Below are positions 36,609 to 49,185 of a DNA stretch of 64,000 bases, in pieces. Every line of letters begins with the position of its first letter. Position 1 is the first letter of the stretch. The notes beneath the pieces were generated by a model, which was given only the letters and a program-made list of their open reading frames with translations, was not told where the DNA came from and searched no databases. The translations under genes were made by a program, and so were the position numbers. Source of the stretch: Elysia chlorotica (lineage: Eukaryota; Mollusca; Gastropoda; Plakobranchidae); assembly GCA_003991915.1 (NCBI GenBank), contig RQTK01000111.1, positions 401,192-465,191 on the forward strand. The letters run 5' to 3'.

Positions 36609-37084
36609 TTAATCAGTGGTGTGTGGCGGATTTTGCCATTACCATGTAAGTTGAGTTTGTAGTGTACATTTAGTACATTTTTTATGCCTCAACACTTGTA
36701 AGACGATCAGGACAGTCCATATACCTTATGTTGATGCTAATAGAACCTGGTTATTGAAATAAACCACACCCTTCTGTAATGAAGCGATTGTTCACATTAG
36801 TTTGTATGCATAAATATTCGAGCTTTTTATCCCTGTCCCCATAGATAAGCACGAGTATTTCATGAAACACTTTACCATATAGCCAGAATAAGCATTTGTT
36901 ATACCTTCCTCTGTCATTCTTTTTTGCTTAGGTAATAATTATGTGAACAATTGTAAAGTCTTTTTTGCCACGTAGATTATGAATATAGCACATTTACTGG
37001 CGGAAACCTTTTGAGTTGAAGATTAACAAAGGAAGTAACAATTTAAAAGGAGACGTTTTTATATAGAAAAAAAATCCGTACGTG

Positions 37085-37372
37085 TAATGTCAGCGACTAG
37101 GCCATATTGTTTGTTAACGGGTCCAAAAACTGACGTCTGGAAATTCAAGTTGCTGTAACACAGGGGCAGGGCGGCTATAAGAGGAGCTTTGCCCCAATAG
37201 GTCCAACCAAGCACGCAATGTCATTAAACCAACCTGTGGGGAGAAAGGCGGTCTACGGTCCTTATTTGGCGTAAGGAAATTTGTGATTAACCTGGTGAGA
37301 TGTATACTTAATACCGGTGATTGTCCGAGTAGGAATTGTGAGCTCTATCGAATGAGCTACCACTCGCCATTA
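37085..37372 (-). mobile_element. SINE family A copy, near full length
   Basis: It starts gtcagcgactaggccatattg and has the core aacgggtccaaaaactgacgtctgg. It then carries a loosely kept body and an inverted tRNA-like head ending gctctatcgaatgagctacc. Confidence 0.65.
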
Positions 37373-37669
37373 GCCCTCAGATCTTCTCAAGAAAAACTTA
37401 TCCGATTTGACCACCACTGAGCTCAGTACAAGTTCACTTTGCGGCTGGAAATAAGGACCTTATAAGGAGGATGGAAGGACCGTGGGTATGTTTGGCTCTT
37501 CCATTATTTCTCTTTTCCATCATTCATCTCCAAAATCTGGGACTTTTCCGAGCTTTGTTTGAATTTTCGACTAGCTCTTGATTTATAGCCTTAACCTATT
37601 CCAGCCCCTCTTCTGTTTCCAATATCACTATGATCTTACCTCAGGCGCTCCGTCTTAAATTAATCAAAG

Positions 37670-37700
<31 letters not shown>

Positions 37701-37741
37701 TGAGAGAGAAAAGTGTGTGTGTGTGTGGGGGGGGGGGGGGG
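37670..37741. repeat. (GT)n pair and G run
   Basis: Two GT tracts separated by aagatgagagagaaaa, the second ending in a G run. Confidence 0.9.
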
Positions 37742-40729
37742 CACAAATCAAGATCAAAGGAGCCCGCTGTTAATCAATAATGAAATTAAGATAGATCCTA
37801 ACCTGCTGTTGTGCACTGAATGGAGGCAGATATTGGAGAGAAGTAATTGGGGTTAGATTATTTTTCAAAAAGAATCGCTTCGAGGTGTGTGCTTTCTAAA
37901 ATCGATTGGGGGAAAGACTAGTCACACAACTTGGTATATTGAGGCACTCGACACAGGCGCTTGATCTTTATTGGCTTCATCGGTTTATTTGTTGTTGTTT
38001 GTTTGTTGTTTTTCTTGGTCTTGTAATTGCATTCGTGCCGAGATATTACTTGTAGTAGTTCAAGTAAGATATCTTTCGAGTTGGCCTCAATTCACTTCCA
38101 ACTAAGCTCGTGATCTGAAATTCCGGTGTCTGTCAATGCTTTGGAAGCTGCTGTTTCTTCCCAAGTACAATGTCCTAAAGTAATAAAACGACAAAAATGT
38201 AATATCAATAGTATCTATTGCTAACTAATGTTTTAAACCGGTGCTAACTTGCCAAAACCTAATAAAATTCTATGAATAACCTTTTCTTTCAAGCCATTGT
38301 CGATGCAAAATCGTCCTCCAAAATGCAACAAAAAATAAAAAAAGTAGGCTACAACTGAATCAATATTTGTCGAACACATGCGACAAATTTAAATCTATAT
38401 TTTAGTCAAGTATTGAAGACAATACATGGGGAATTGGTAAGCATACATAGCAAGTGTTCAACCAAGAAATGTGCATAATGATTATGTAAAGCGCTCCTGA
38501 ACATAGCTTCAGATTTCAGTAACACCGCCAGCACAAACACTATCGAACCAGATAAGCGTGTCGGTAAGTCGGTGCGTGCAAATAGCAGAGAGGTCGAAAG
38601 CGAAATCGAACCATGAAAGGGGAGGAGAGGAACCTGTGCGGGTCGCTGTTCCGTCACGTCTTCGTGTGAGATCGTTGTGAAGATCTATTTGCCATTGCCT
38701 ATGGTTCCAACGCCAACAGTTTGCAAAATAATTATCAAATGTTTCTTAGCGCTACTGCATATCGTCGAGTGTAAACATAGAATCGCAAGTGCAACGTTGT
38801 CGTAAGCTTACAACTCATATTAAGATATAAGAATAAGGTTTACGGCGAGTTGTAAGCTACTGCGAATTTGTACTTACTAGACCGCAAAGTATCGCATCGA
38901 TGTTGCCAAGATTCTGAGAGAGAAGACATTACTCACTCAAACCTAAGTTTGAGCATAAAAGTATCAATGGCCGGTGTCTCCGGTAGTACTGAGCAGTGCT
39001 AGAATGAAGAAATAGATCGGGACATGGTTACGCTTAATGTTATTAGAACTCCTCGCTACAAGATGCGCCTGTCGAGCTGTTCACTGGAGCATATTATGGC
39101 CGTTCAAAAAGTTATCTCCTATCTCGCGACCTTCTTCAGTCGTGACTTCAGGTTCGTTGGTAGACTCGTATCTTTCAGTTCTATTACCCGACGTGGGACT
39201 TTTCTGGCAAGCAAATAAAGCGCAATATCTCAGAAAAATGAAAAAAAAAAAAAAGGTAGAAGTACCAGACCATTACACATGTATCTAACCACGAGAAGGC
39301 GAAAGGAGTCAGATAAAGGCTTGCCGTTGAAAATCATGTTTTAAAAAAAGCAATGGAAAACTACCACAATGCCTGATTGTTGGATGCTTCGTGGAGAAAA
39401 TAGCCTTTATTTCTGCATTTACCGATAAATATGATCGATTTTATTATTTCTCTAGAAGCTCTAGAAAACACTGGGGTAAGAAAAAGTGGAGGTGAGCAAG
39501 CGAGCCAACCAACACGATACGCAGGTACCGTATATTATTGAAGGCACCGGGGAAATGTGATCTAATCATGTCAAAGAGAGCAAGAACCTGGAGATTAGCA
39601 CTGCTAGTCTAGTAAACTAAAATAGATCGGAGGTTGGTGCAGTGCAAAGTGGATAGGGGTGGAACCCTATTCCACCTGCGCATCCCAGGGCTGCGGTTAC
39701 ACCGTGACTTGGGTTCACGTGTTCTCTACACCGCTGCGTGTATAAAGTTCCTCTAGTGATGTCACGCGTCCAAGATGCTCTGAATGCCTAGTTTTGAGCT
39801 ATGCCTTTATTGGGCTATATTTAGAATGTCTCTAGAAATGAGGTAGCAGACAGACACGAAACACGAGTGTGCTTACGGTACGAACGGTAAAGCACAGATA
39901 AAAAAAAATTAAACTATTGATGGGGAACCTTCACTGAACGGTTAGGGCCTAGCAGATGCATTACCACTTATTGCCAGAACAATGTGTACATGTCTATTAT
40001 CGGTGTCGTTATACTCATAAATGGCAATAAAGCAGTAACTGCACGCCTGTCATGGGAACATGGAAGACAAACTCGCCACTTTGGACCCCTCAGGCTCCCC
40101 ACCCCCCTTTCTAAAAAAAAAGTAAATAAAAAGTAAGCCACAACGGTGACATAAGCTAGAAGATCACTGGAGTGTGGAAGTGTTGCCAAATGAGACAGTT
40201 CTTAAGGTCTATACGATCTATAAGTGGCTCTGTAGCGCTCAGCTCTATTGACTCAGTCTAGACAGGCAGACATTAGAACTCCAGAAAGCACATAGCTCAA
40301 TCCTGTGAGAGCAGACCCATGCAGCGTGCACCCTCCGATAATTATTAGCATGGTGATAGTATTGAGTGGCAGTTGAAAAACCTCGCCAAACTGCACAGAG
40401 TTTTACAACAATTGATTTTTCGAGTGGGAAGAACAAAAGAAACGATCGGAACATCAAAATCGGCGTAAAAATCTTATTGATGGAGAGGGGACGGAGAGGA
40501 ACACTGTTTGCAGCAGAAATCTAAACCAACACCCCACCACCATCCTCTCCAACATTTTTTTTCTCTGGATGGGAGAAGCATTGGAGAACCTGAGATTTTC
40601 ACTAGCTCTAATGTTACTGGCAACCAAACTTGCACAATGCTGCTAATTTGAGAGTGATTTCGATTTCCTCAAAGCCGAGTAGAGAAATACATCACGGCAC
40701 TACCGTGGAGAGGTGCTCAACACTTGCGC

Positions 40730-41071
40730 CATATAGCTCTATCAGTAGTGCTCTGAGTTGACGAGTAGAAGGTTTCAGGTTTGATCCTCAGCTGGAGCTC
40801 CCGTCTCTGGGTAAAATCATTGGGGTTATTTAGAACAATGTTTCAGTGTAAAACAATGGCCTCGCGCTAGCATTTTGGTGCAGCTAATTGCTATATAACA
40901 TTTTCTTACATAAATAGGAAGGTATTGTCATTGCAAACCCGTGGTTAATTTTTTTTAATCAAATTATCACTTTCCTAATTTCACTTGAATGCGCACCGGT
41001 TGATCCTCAGCTGGAGCTCCCGTCTCTGGGCAAAATCAATGTTTCAGTGTAAAACAATGGCCTCGCGCTAG
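40730..41071 (+). mobile_element. tRNA-headed SINE, family B, with duplicated tail
   Basis: The head is gccatatagctctatcagtagtgctctgagttgacgag, then aggtttgatcctcagctggagctcccgtctctgg. The segment at 40781-40870 is repeated at 41000-41071. The second copy lacks about 19 bases around the string ggggttatttagaac. Confidence 0.6.
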
Positions 41072-41595
41072 CCGCAGCTTGGTAAAGGCGCTAACTCGCC
41101 AGGTCATGGGGATCTAACATCTTAAAGTGATGAAACTCAACTATAGAAGTTAATGATCCTTCACTCCTTCATTTAAACCTCAATCAGTAAATATTTACGC
41201 GGATAGCTAGCAAGGAAAAGGCCTAGGCTTGGATTAAAACCCGTTCACATGCCAGAGTCAGCTATTATTATACATGCAGTAGACCTAAAAATTAGAAAAA
41301 AAAACTGCATTGCATAAACGTGCATGTAGAAATCATGATATTTAAAGCGACACAGTAATATTAAATATTATAAACTCAATAACTTCATAATTTTGGTCAT
41401 TTAGTAGGGAATATAGTTGTTTTTCCTGGTTCTGAAATAGTTATTCCCAAGAGCTTTAGAGATCAAAATTATAAAAAAAAATTGAATTAGATACAAGAAT
41501 CGAAAAAAAACTATCTTAGTTAATTAAGCCTACATGTATCAGTCTAAATATTATTTTCTTTGTTCCTTTTTACTTCACTTGACTATTTCCATGTG

Positions 41596-41701
41596 TGTAA
41601 GAATAAATTGACACACTGATACAATGAACCAAATAAAGGTTTGCACAATGTAAGAATAAATTGACTCACTGATACAATGAAACAAATACAGGTTTGGCAC
41701 A
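41596..41701. repeat. Tandem duplication, 53-bp unit
   Basis: The unit starts tgtaagaataaattgacaca at 41596 and recurs at 41649 with about five changes. Confidence 0.85.
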
Positions 41702-43171
41702 CTCAGAGAAAATGGATGTTTAGTTAATAGTAATCTAAAAACACACAGAGGTGGTAATAATTGTGGCCTTTAATATTTGAGCTGTGGTTCATTTAAACAT
41801 GTACACAACAATTTACAAACAAGGAGAGAGAACTGATATTGTTCTTATAAAAATGCAAAGTTTCGTTTTATTAGAATTAGTTGCAGATTCAGTCCTTTGT
41901 AGAGCTTATCTTCCTGAGAAACTTATCATAAGATGGCATTATTATAACGTTTCGACGCTTCTGGTTAGAAAACTAACGGAGTGGCAGATCAAACCTACAG
42001 GCGCGTAGCACTGCAATATTTGCCGAAGCCTAAGAACGTTCCCAGGCGAAAAGTGATTCAAGCCATTGAAAAGGAAAGCTACGAATAGCAACACAAAACA
42101 AATCGCAGCGGTGCCGAATACAGTTTACAGCAGCATACAATACTAAAATGTATAAGGAGGGGGGGGGGAGAAAAAGGTATAAAGGATAGAGGGTGAAAAG
42201 AGAAAGATAAAAAAAAAGAAAGACCGGTTTGGAAAAATGGTTCATTATTTACGAAATAAGTTCCATTGCGTCATAGCTCAAGGACGCCCACAGCTACCAT
42301 AAAAAAAAGTTATGTGAACAGATTGTGACCTTGTCAATAAAATTTACAAGTACTATTGATGACATCTACACCTGTGAATGGGAAAAACGTGCTCGCTTGC
42401 TGTTTTACTAATGGCACATTAAGTCTGAGCAATGTGACAGGTAAGCGTAAAGCATATCTTAATTGTGCATAAAATTGTAAACCTCCTTCCCCCTCCCTCC
42501 TCTTTAAACGTATGCCCAATTCCAAAAACCAGTAGATCTCATCAATACCACATTAAGCATTGTGAATATTGATCCGACCGCGAGTGTATGTGTAAAAGCT
42601 TGTGTCAGTATTAAACTCCGTATACAATAAATAAAACCGGTCCGCCAGAGTTAGTTTTGTCGCGTCTCCCGCGTCTCTCTCTCGTCGTCGTGCCTCGAGG
42701 GCCGCATATAGCGCGACACCTTGGATGGAACCCGCTGCTCCCCTAGGCTAAGTCGGTAGACCATCGATCTCTGGCTGAATAATCACCCCGCGGAATGTTT
42801 CAAATGGGATGCTTTTTTTAAGCTGTTAAGACGAGCTGAGTGATAAAACTAGTCTTAATAATGTAATACCCAAGTAGTAAAAGGAGTCAGGTCTAGAAAA
42901 GCGACTCATTCATTCAGCGGTCTGTTTAAATTAGTGGCATCTTAAGGTGTGAGTGAATATTCAGGAGAGATAGTCACCAGGCAGATCGCAGTACAAATAA
43001 TGGGTGTCAAACTTACAAGTTTGCATCAATGGGAATGTTTCCCCAAGCTGCTCGCCATTCTGGTCAGGTCCTCAGTGAATGAGCAGAGTGGGCGAAGGGT
43101 AACCTTTGATAAGTTTAGCTTTCTTCCCTGTGTTCCTGAAAAACGAATCCTGCAGGCAGTCGATGACATCA

Positions 43172-43245
43172 GCTGAGATTCGTACCTCGGACCTCCTGCT
43201 AGTTGTCAGTTCAGACCGCTGGCACCTTATGGTTAAAGGAGGCGC
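43172..43245 (-). mobile_element. Inverted tRNA-like SINE head
   Basis: It reads gagattcgtacctcggacctcctgctagttgtcag, then gaccgctggcaccttatggtt. A similar but weaker remnant is at 50300-50400. Confidence 0.4.
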
Positions 43246-43309
43246 AACTATTCATTAAGATGAGCGATTGGTTCCCTCAATTCTTAGCGACAACTCTATC
43301 GGAATAGAT

Positions 43310-43455
43310 TGCGTTTGTTTTTACGGCACGTCAGCACAGTAACGGCTATAATTATTCTGCTCATGATGTTCTTAGACAGTTAATACTATTACTTAAAAAT
43401 ACATTATCCTAATAGCTATGGTGACTCCTTTATTTCTCAGAGTGGAACAATCATA
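43310..43455 (+). repeat. Dispersed repeat family C, copy 2
   Basis: It reads gtttgtttttacggcacgtcagcacagtaacggctat, then catgatgttcttagacagttaat, matching the copy at 18818 over about 90 bases and more loosely after that. Confidence 0.55.
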
Positions 43456-43649
43456 AAAATGTGAACGTTAGCCTGGACTCTCCTAGTAAGAGGGTTGTTT
43501 AGGTATACAGCGTTTTCTTACAAGTAATCAGAATATGCGGTATTTTCCAGACAATTTTTGGGGAACAGTAAAACTAAAATCATTGTGGTTGGAAGCAGCA
43601 AAACAATTTTTAAGTCTGAACTTGGCTCACAGCACTCTTGGTGTAGAAA

Positions 43650-43745
43650 CTTCCAGTCTGGGTTGGCGCACTACTAAAGAGGCTCGGTGGCGGGGGTTTG
43701 AATCCTGCTGAGGGTACTTAACGTCGGTGTCTTTGATATGGCGAG
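43650..43745 (+). mobile_element. tRNA-like SINE head
   Basis: It reads gttggcgcactactaaagaggctcggtggcgggggtttgaatcctgctgagg. The B box is kept and the A box weak. Confidence 0.4.
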
Positions 43746-44320
43746 TTGAACTTTTTTTTTGTCGCATCGTTTCAGTAATAAGATCGGTTGTTCTTTAGTA
43801 GATGCATGATCTTAGATAGCTCAACGTCCGTCAAGATTCCTGAAGAATGTTATGGGAAGCATCTCCTGCTCGCGAGTCAACAGCACTTACCGACAGCGAT
43901 TGCACTATTGCTATCATTACAGAACCAGTGAAAGGCGGTTAAACTTTGTCACTAATAGCGCCTTTTCAGTTCTTGGTTGAATCGACATGTATACTCCTTT
44001 TTTTTTCTTTTTCTTATATCATAATCTAAGCGTCCAACAATGCTTAGATCTAGTTTTGAGTTTCGAAATGATTGCCAGAGATCATCATAAAATCCCCAAA
44101 TCTTCATATCTGTCTCTGCAGCTAGACGTGCTTCTCTGCGGCTGGGAATTATTTTCACAGATCTGTTTCTATGGCCAGGTTAGGGCTTGAAGACAATAAG
44201 TGTGTGGGATTGAACTTTATTTTTTATGGTGTTATTTTGCTTTTGTTCTTTTTGTTTCTTGTTGGTTTGATGGTTGTTGGTTTTTTGTTTGTTGTTGTTT
44301 TTATCATTATAATTATTATT

Positions 44321-44456
44321 GTTTTTGTTGTTGTTGTTGTTGGTGGTGATGTTTTTGTTGTTGTTGGTGGTGGTGGTGGTGGTGGTGGTGGTGGTGGTGG
44401 TGGTTGTGGTGGTGGTGGTGGTGGTGGTGGTGGTGGTGGTGCTGTTGTTGTTGTTT
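44321..44456. repeat. (TTG)n and (GGT)n microsatellite
   Basis: A TTG block, about 25 GGT units (44366-44440), then TTG again. Confidence 0.95.
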
Positions 44457-45561
44457 TGGGTTGGTTTTGATTTTTTAAATGATTATAAAAATATGTCCGT
44501 AAAAAACCCAGGTCCCATTGTAAATAATTATTTATTTAACTAGTTAATACAAGTCAAACTAGCCTTTTTTACGTTTTTGAGCAAAAATTGCTGACGTCAA
44601 AATTGAAAGTCTTTACTTTTATTACGGTGGTGGGGGTTTTCCGTTGCGTACAAAGTCAACTTTTTCTTCAGAACAAAAACATGACATTTCAGATCAAAGC
44701 AAGGTAAAAAAAAAAATAACTAGAGTTCTCGTAATCCTGGCGAGCATGTGAATGACAGAACATGGAACCAGTCTCTAGTCAGACTAGTACTGTGGTAGTG
44801 AAGTAATAGCCAGCGGGAGGAGCCAATGGTCTCTATTGATCCTACGGAAAATACATCCACATCTGAAACACATCGTTCAAACAATAACCCATACACACAC
44901 GCGCCCACACACACACACACGATTATTTGTCCCCACATTCGAATTCATTACAAGATCGAAGTAGCGATTATTTTTCATTATTCTAAATTATTACCATTAT
45001 AATGCGAAAGCCTTCAATTCCTTCATTGTGATCAAGCACACAGGTTGGAAGCCAGAGGGGCGGGATTATGACAATATGAAGCTTTGTGGTCTCCGCTATC
45101 ATCAATAAAAAGTCTTAGACTTTGAGAGAATTTCTTCTGCGGCTATTTAATCATCTTAAAATTGGTCCAAGTCAGCAATGAAAATGTTGGCTCTTTCGTT
45201 CTTTGTTAAGCACGTTCAGTGTAGAGTAAAGGTTATTCATCTTGTCATTACTTAATGGTGGAAATGGGTTTGCTATAGTTATTAATTTCATCTTTACCTG
45301 TCGTACGTTGAGAATTAATGTAGCCGACCAGAAATGATAAATGTGGCTACTTCATTCCACAGACCGTCTTGCCAAATTGACAATTTAATTGTAACGACTT
45401 AGAGGTTGTTTTTGTTTTGCTGTTTGTTTGTTTTTGTCTGTTTGTCTTTTACAGTTCTTTTTTTTTTTTAATAATAATTTTAAAAATCAGAGAGGTTGGG
45501 TATATATACCTGCTGGTAGTAAGGGTCACAAATCTAAAGCTGAGAGGGAGGGGTAATAGAG

Positions 45562-45573
45562 AGACAGGCAGGC

Positions 45574-45604
<31 letters not shown>

Positions 45605-45606
45605 GA
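45562..45606. repeat. (GACA)n microsatellite
   Basis: Ten GGCA/GACA units, about 50 bases left of the long hairpin. Confidence 0.95.
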
Positions 45607-45655
45607 GCGAGACAGAGAGAGACAGAGACAAAGATTTTATATCAAGGACTACTAT

Positions 45656-45848
45656 AGTACAATGTACTTTCATCCACTGATATGAAGAATAACACATGTA
45701 TATGAATAAGCTGTACATAATACCAAAGCACAGCAGCAACTCCACGGTCTGCTGTTGTAGTAAGGGAAATAAATTGATATGTATTATGTACAGCTTATTC
45801 ATATACATGTCTTATTCTTCATATCAGTGGATGAAAGTACATTGTACT
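45656..45848. repeat. Long hairpin: 68-bp inverted repeat with 57-bp loop
   Basis: The left arm is 45656-45723 and the right arm 45781-45848. They are complementary with a single mismatch. The arms contain catccactgatatgaag and tatgaataagctgtac. The loop holds agcagcaactccacggtctgctgttg, itself with a small inverted pair (agcag/ctgct). There is no obvious target-site duplication and no coding capacity. Confidence 0.85.
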
Positions 45849-48119
45849 TGCTCAAGTTCTACATGGCTGTTGAGACTTACACGTTCTTCGTACCAGTCAG
45901 TCAAATAGTCAGACAAGAGGCCTTGCTACAGTTTGGTGTTGCTGAACTTTTTTTTTAAATCATACTGGGATTGTAGGCTGAGCTATACAACTGTGTTGTT
46001 ATGGTTTGAGATAGATGACGCACAGGGCAGTACTGGAGAATAACACTGATGTGTTGCTCTAGACTGAAGCTTTCATGTTTCACAGCAAACCATTACTCAG
46101 TCAGTGGGTGAAGAATAAACATCATCACAGACTGGCACACACGTGCACTCGGCTAAAGAGAGTGTGGGAGACAGAGAAACGTGCTCGCGAGCTGTCAAGA
46201 GCCACTTCATGTTTTCACTGATCTTAAGCACAACTTTAACACTCTTTATTCCAACAGCACATTACTGTCTCCAACATAGTTATTGTCACTATGCACTGAC
46301 CGCACAACAGTCTCGCCCATTCTCGAAATAGTAAACAGCGATGATGGCAGGTAGGCCTACGTGTAGAAGATGTGGAGTCGGATTCATAACCAACTCCTCG
46401 GCAAGTAAATATGAAGTTTTCTTTACTCCTCAGAAACTTCAGTCAGCGTATTAAGTTAACTATTTTGTTGACATATGAAATTGTCTTAGAACAAGTTTCT
46501 AGGGAACAAAATTAAAAAGGAGACGGTGTGAGACAGACAGTCAGCTTAGAGATAATTACGTTCTAAGAAAGTAGCAGTCTTTAAAAACTTTGTATTCAAG
46601 GAGTTGCCTCTCCCACAGAAGGTAGAAAAATCTGTCTCGTCCCGTGCGTTGCTGTCGCATAATTTTGCATACCTAGTCATCACCCGTTGTTATTGTTCAC
46701 TTGGGACGCCAACTCATCATTTCTTCGCAGTAAAGGCCGACATGCCGTTGAACGAAGATTGGCGACAAATAATGACCCACAGAGCTGACCTTCAGTGAAC
46801 TTTGGTCACTACCAGGAGATGTGGGTTCCAGCTAAGGGTCATGCGCAGACAAAAGATTTGTTCGATGTGTATGTCCTTGGAATTATTTCTGTTCAGACGA
46901 CGCATTATGTCACAAAGTGAAAAATAAACAGACTACCTCGCGTGTGTACTTTTCACTCTGATGTTCAAGAGTGTTCACACGTATCTGATCCCCATGTGTA
47001 TATTTGACTTATTTGAGGCAATACGCATACGCATCAGTTTTCCCCATTATCTCGACCAAGATGACACAATGTAGTAAACAACGCCGGCTTCGGCTTGCAG
47101 TGGTTAAATCTCGTTGATCATTCAGCAATATAAATTTAGGCTGAATCTATGACTGTTTGCCTAAGTTAGATACATATCAATACAACAATTAAAAGTTAGA
47201 TCTAGATCTAGCCGAAAATGGACATTCACCTATGACCCGGTATGATCTCCTGACACACCCCAAACACACTACACTCACATACACATTTTACTGCTGTTTA
47301 AGCAACATTAGATCTAAGCCTACATGTCGTGTAATTTAATAAAGCAGTTTATGAATGTAGAAGCGAAGATCAGACTCGATGGGATTTATGAAAAAATATA
47401 TCAATTTATGTATGAAACAAAATTAATAGAATATTCGAATCAAGCATCGTTCAAGATGTCGGTCCAACTGCCGCTCAAGTAGCCGAGCTGCAGGTCTGGC
47501 TTCGTGCACTGTGGAACCAATGTGATAAATACGCAACGAATATTCACACGCGAATCGAAATGGTGTGAACATTCTATTTAGAGCATGCCGAAATCAGACT
47601 GGAAAAACAACACGGTCTGAATGAACGCTCTGGCAGCTTGTTTATTTTTTTACTCAGATATATTAACATGCAAATTGGGTGGTCATAGTGGTGTGAACAG
47701 AAAAAAAAATATATACACATCGAAAAATACACGTGGGAATCGTATTCGTGTGTAGACTCACTAACTAAACTAAGTGGTTCAGGTTTCGCTCCAGTTCATC
47801 ACACAAGCCGGGACGACGGGACCTTGCCGTAAGCTGACAGCACACACTGGACTGTGGTTCACTCTACTTAACGGTAATTATGTTGATGTCCACAGCCTTG
47901 TGGTGGTGGAAAACAGGGAATCCGTCTTACGATTCTTACAGGCCCATACCGATATCATAATGTTTACCTTCTCTTCCGATCGTACCAAGAAAACAGAATT
48001 GATAAACAAATTTTATGTTTATTTTATTTGCGACAGTTACCCCTTTAAACAGTTGGCATAGATGTCTAAGGTAACGATTAAACTTTTGTATTGGGAGTAT
48101 ACTACAAGAAGGCTTGAGC

Positions 48120-48127
48120 TATTATTA

Positions 48128-48165
<38 letters not shown>

Positions 48166-48190
48166 CATTTTTTTTAATTATTATTATTGT
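48120..48190. repeat. (ATT)n microsatellite
   Basis: Two ATT blocks split by a T run. Confidence 0.9.
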
Positions 48191-48464
48191 TCTTGTTGTT
48201 GTTCATATTTTGTAATTACATTTTTTCCTGTTGTTAAATCGTTGGTTTGGGCGAATGGTGGTGAAACAAAACATTTGGGGGATCAAAATAAATCTGCCCA
48301 TACAAATCCACAGTAAAAAATGCCATCTACCTGGGTAGTTTCTTATCTTGGCGGTTTTAGAGATTTTGGGATTCAAATATTTTGATCCATTACAATAAGA
48401 TTTTTTTTTTATATTCATCGGTAGTGTTCGCTAATCAAACAGTTCTACAACTCAAAAGCAAAGC

Positions 48465-48660
48465 GAGCGCGATGGTTCAAGGGTAGAGCGCTCGGCTCTT
48501 ATTCGGAAGATCACGGGTTCAAGCTCTGGTGCAGGCTCGTTCAGTGTCAGTATATGTACAATGTAACCCGCCAAATGCCAGGTTTCGTCGACGTATAGGA
48601 TCTTGCTTCAGACCTCGGAGACATTTAACTAAGAGAGAGCTTCGCTTTCATCGATCAAAG
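48465..48660 (+). mobile_element. tRNA-headed SINE, third head type
   Basis: It reads gcgcgatggttcaagggtagagcgctcggctcttattcggaagatcacgggttcaagctctggtgc in consecutive blocks. A and B boxes are both easy to see. The body has gtatatgtacaatgtaacccgccaaatgccaggtttcg, unlike families A and B. It could also be a tRNA pseudogene, but the unrelated 3' body suggests a SINE. Confidence 0.6.
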
Positions 48661-49074
48661 ATTACATTAAATTCAAATCATGTGAGGCCTGGGTTGACCT
48701 GAGAGGCATTAAACTATCGAGATTGATAACTGCTATGCGCGGGTTGGATTGCTTTCACACATTAAAAGTCAAGATCAAAGTGTTTTTACTTTGAGTCTTT
48801 AGCAAGCGACAATGAAGAAACATGGTTATTTCTATGGTTGTGACAACCGACACATTCATGTTATTTTATGGCTTACACCTTTTTTTTCCTCCATTGGTAT
48901 TTCAATATGAAAGGGCCGGTATTGATTTTTACCAGGCGTTGAATATGACTCGATGGCAGGCCCACCACGACTGTGTTTTAGCCTTGGATTGGCAAGCTCG
49001 GTGGCCAGGCTGTTTCAGGCCTTAGAACGCACGCCAGACCGCCAGATTGAAGAAGTTGGGACAAATATTCGGAA

Positions 49075-49185
49075 CGCCATATAGCTTAGTCGGTAGAGCT
49101 ATGGATTGACACGGCCAGAGGCCCGAATCATTCAACGCTGTATCTGTCTTCTAATATGAACCCTCGGGAAACTAATATCTCTTTG
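49075..49185 (+). mobile_element. tRNA-headed SINE, family B
   Basis: It reads cgccatatagcttagtcggtagagctatggattgacacggccag, then gcccgaatcattcaac. The A box is close to canonical. It matches the heads at 22680 and 40730. Confidence 0.55.

Noticed and set aside
36407-36649. Frames crossing the N run
   Set aside because: They are open only because N codons are not stops.
38800-38860. Inverted pair (taagcttacaactc and gagttgtaagcta) as a small foldback element
   Set aside because: The arms are only about 13 bases with no target duplication. It may be real but cannot be told from chance.
48465-48540. Possible functional tRNA gene
   Set aside because: A and B boxes are present, but the acceptor stem does not close convincingly and a non-tRNA body follows, so a SINE is likelier.
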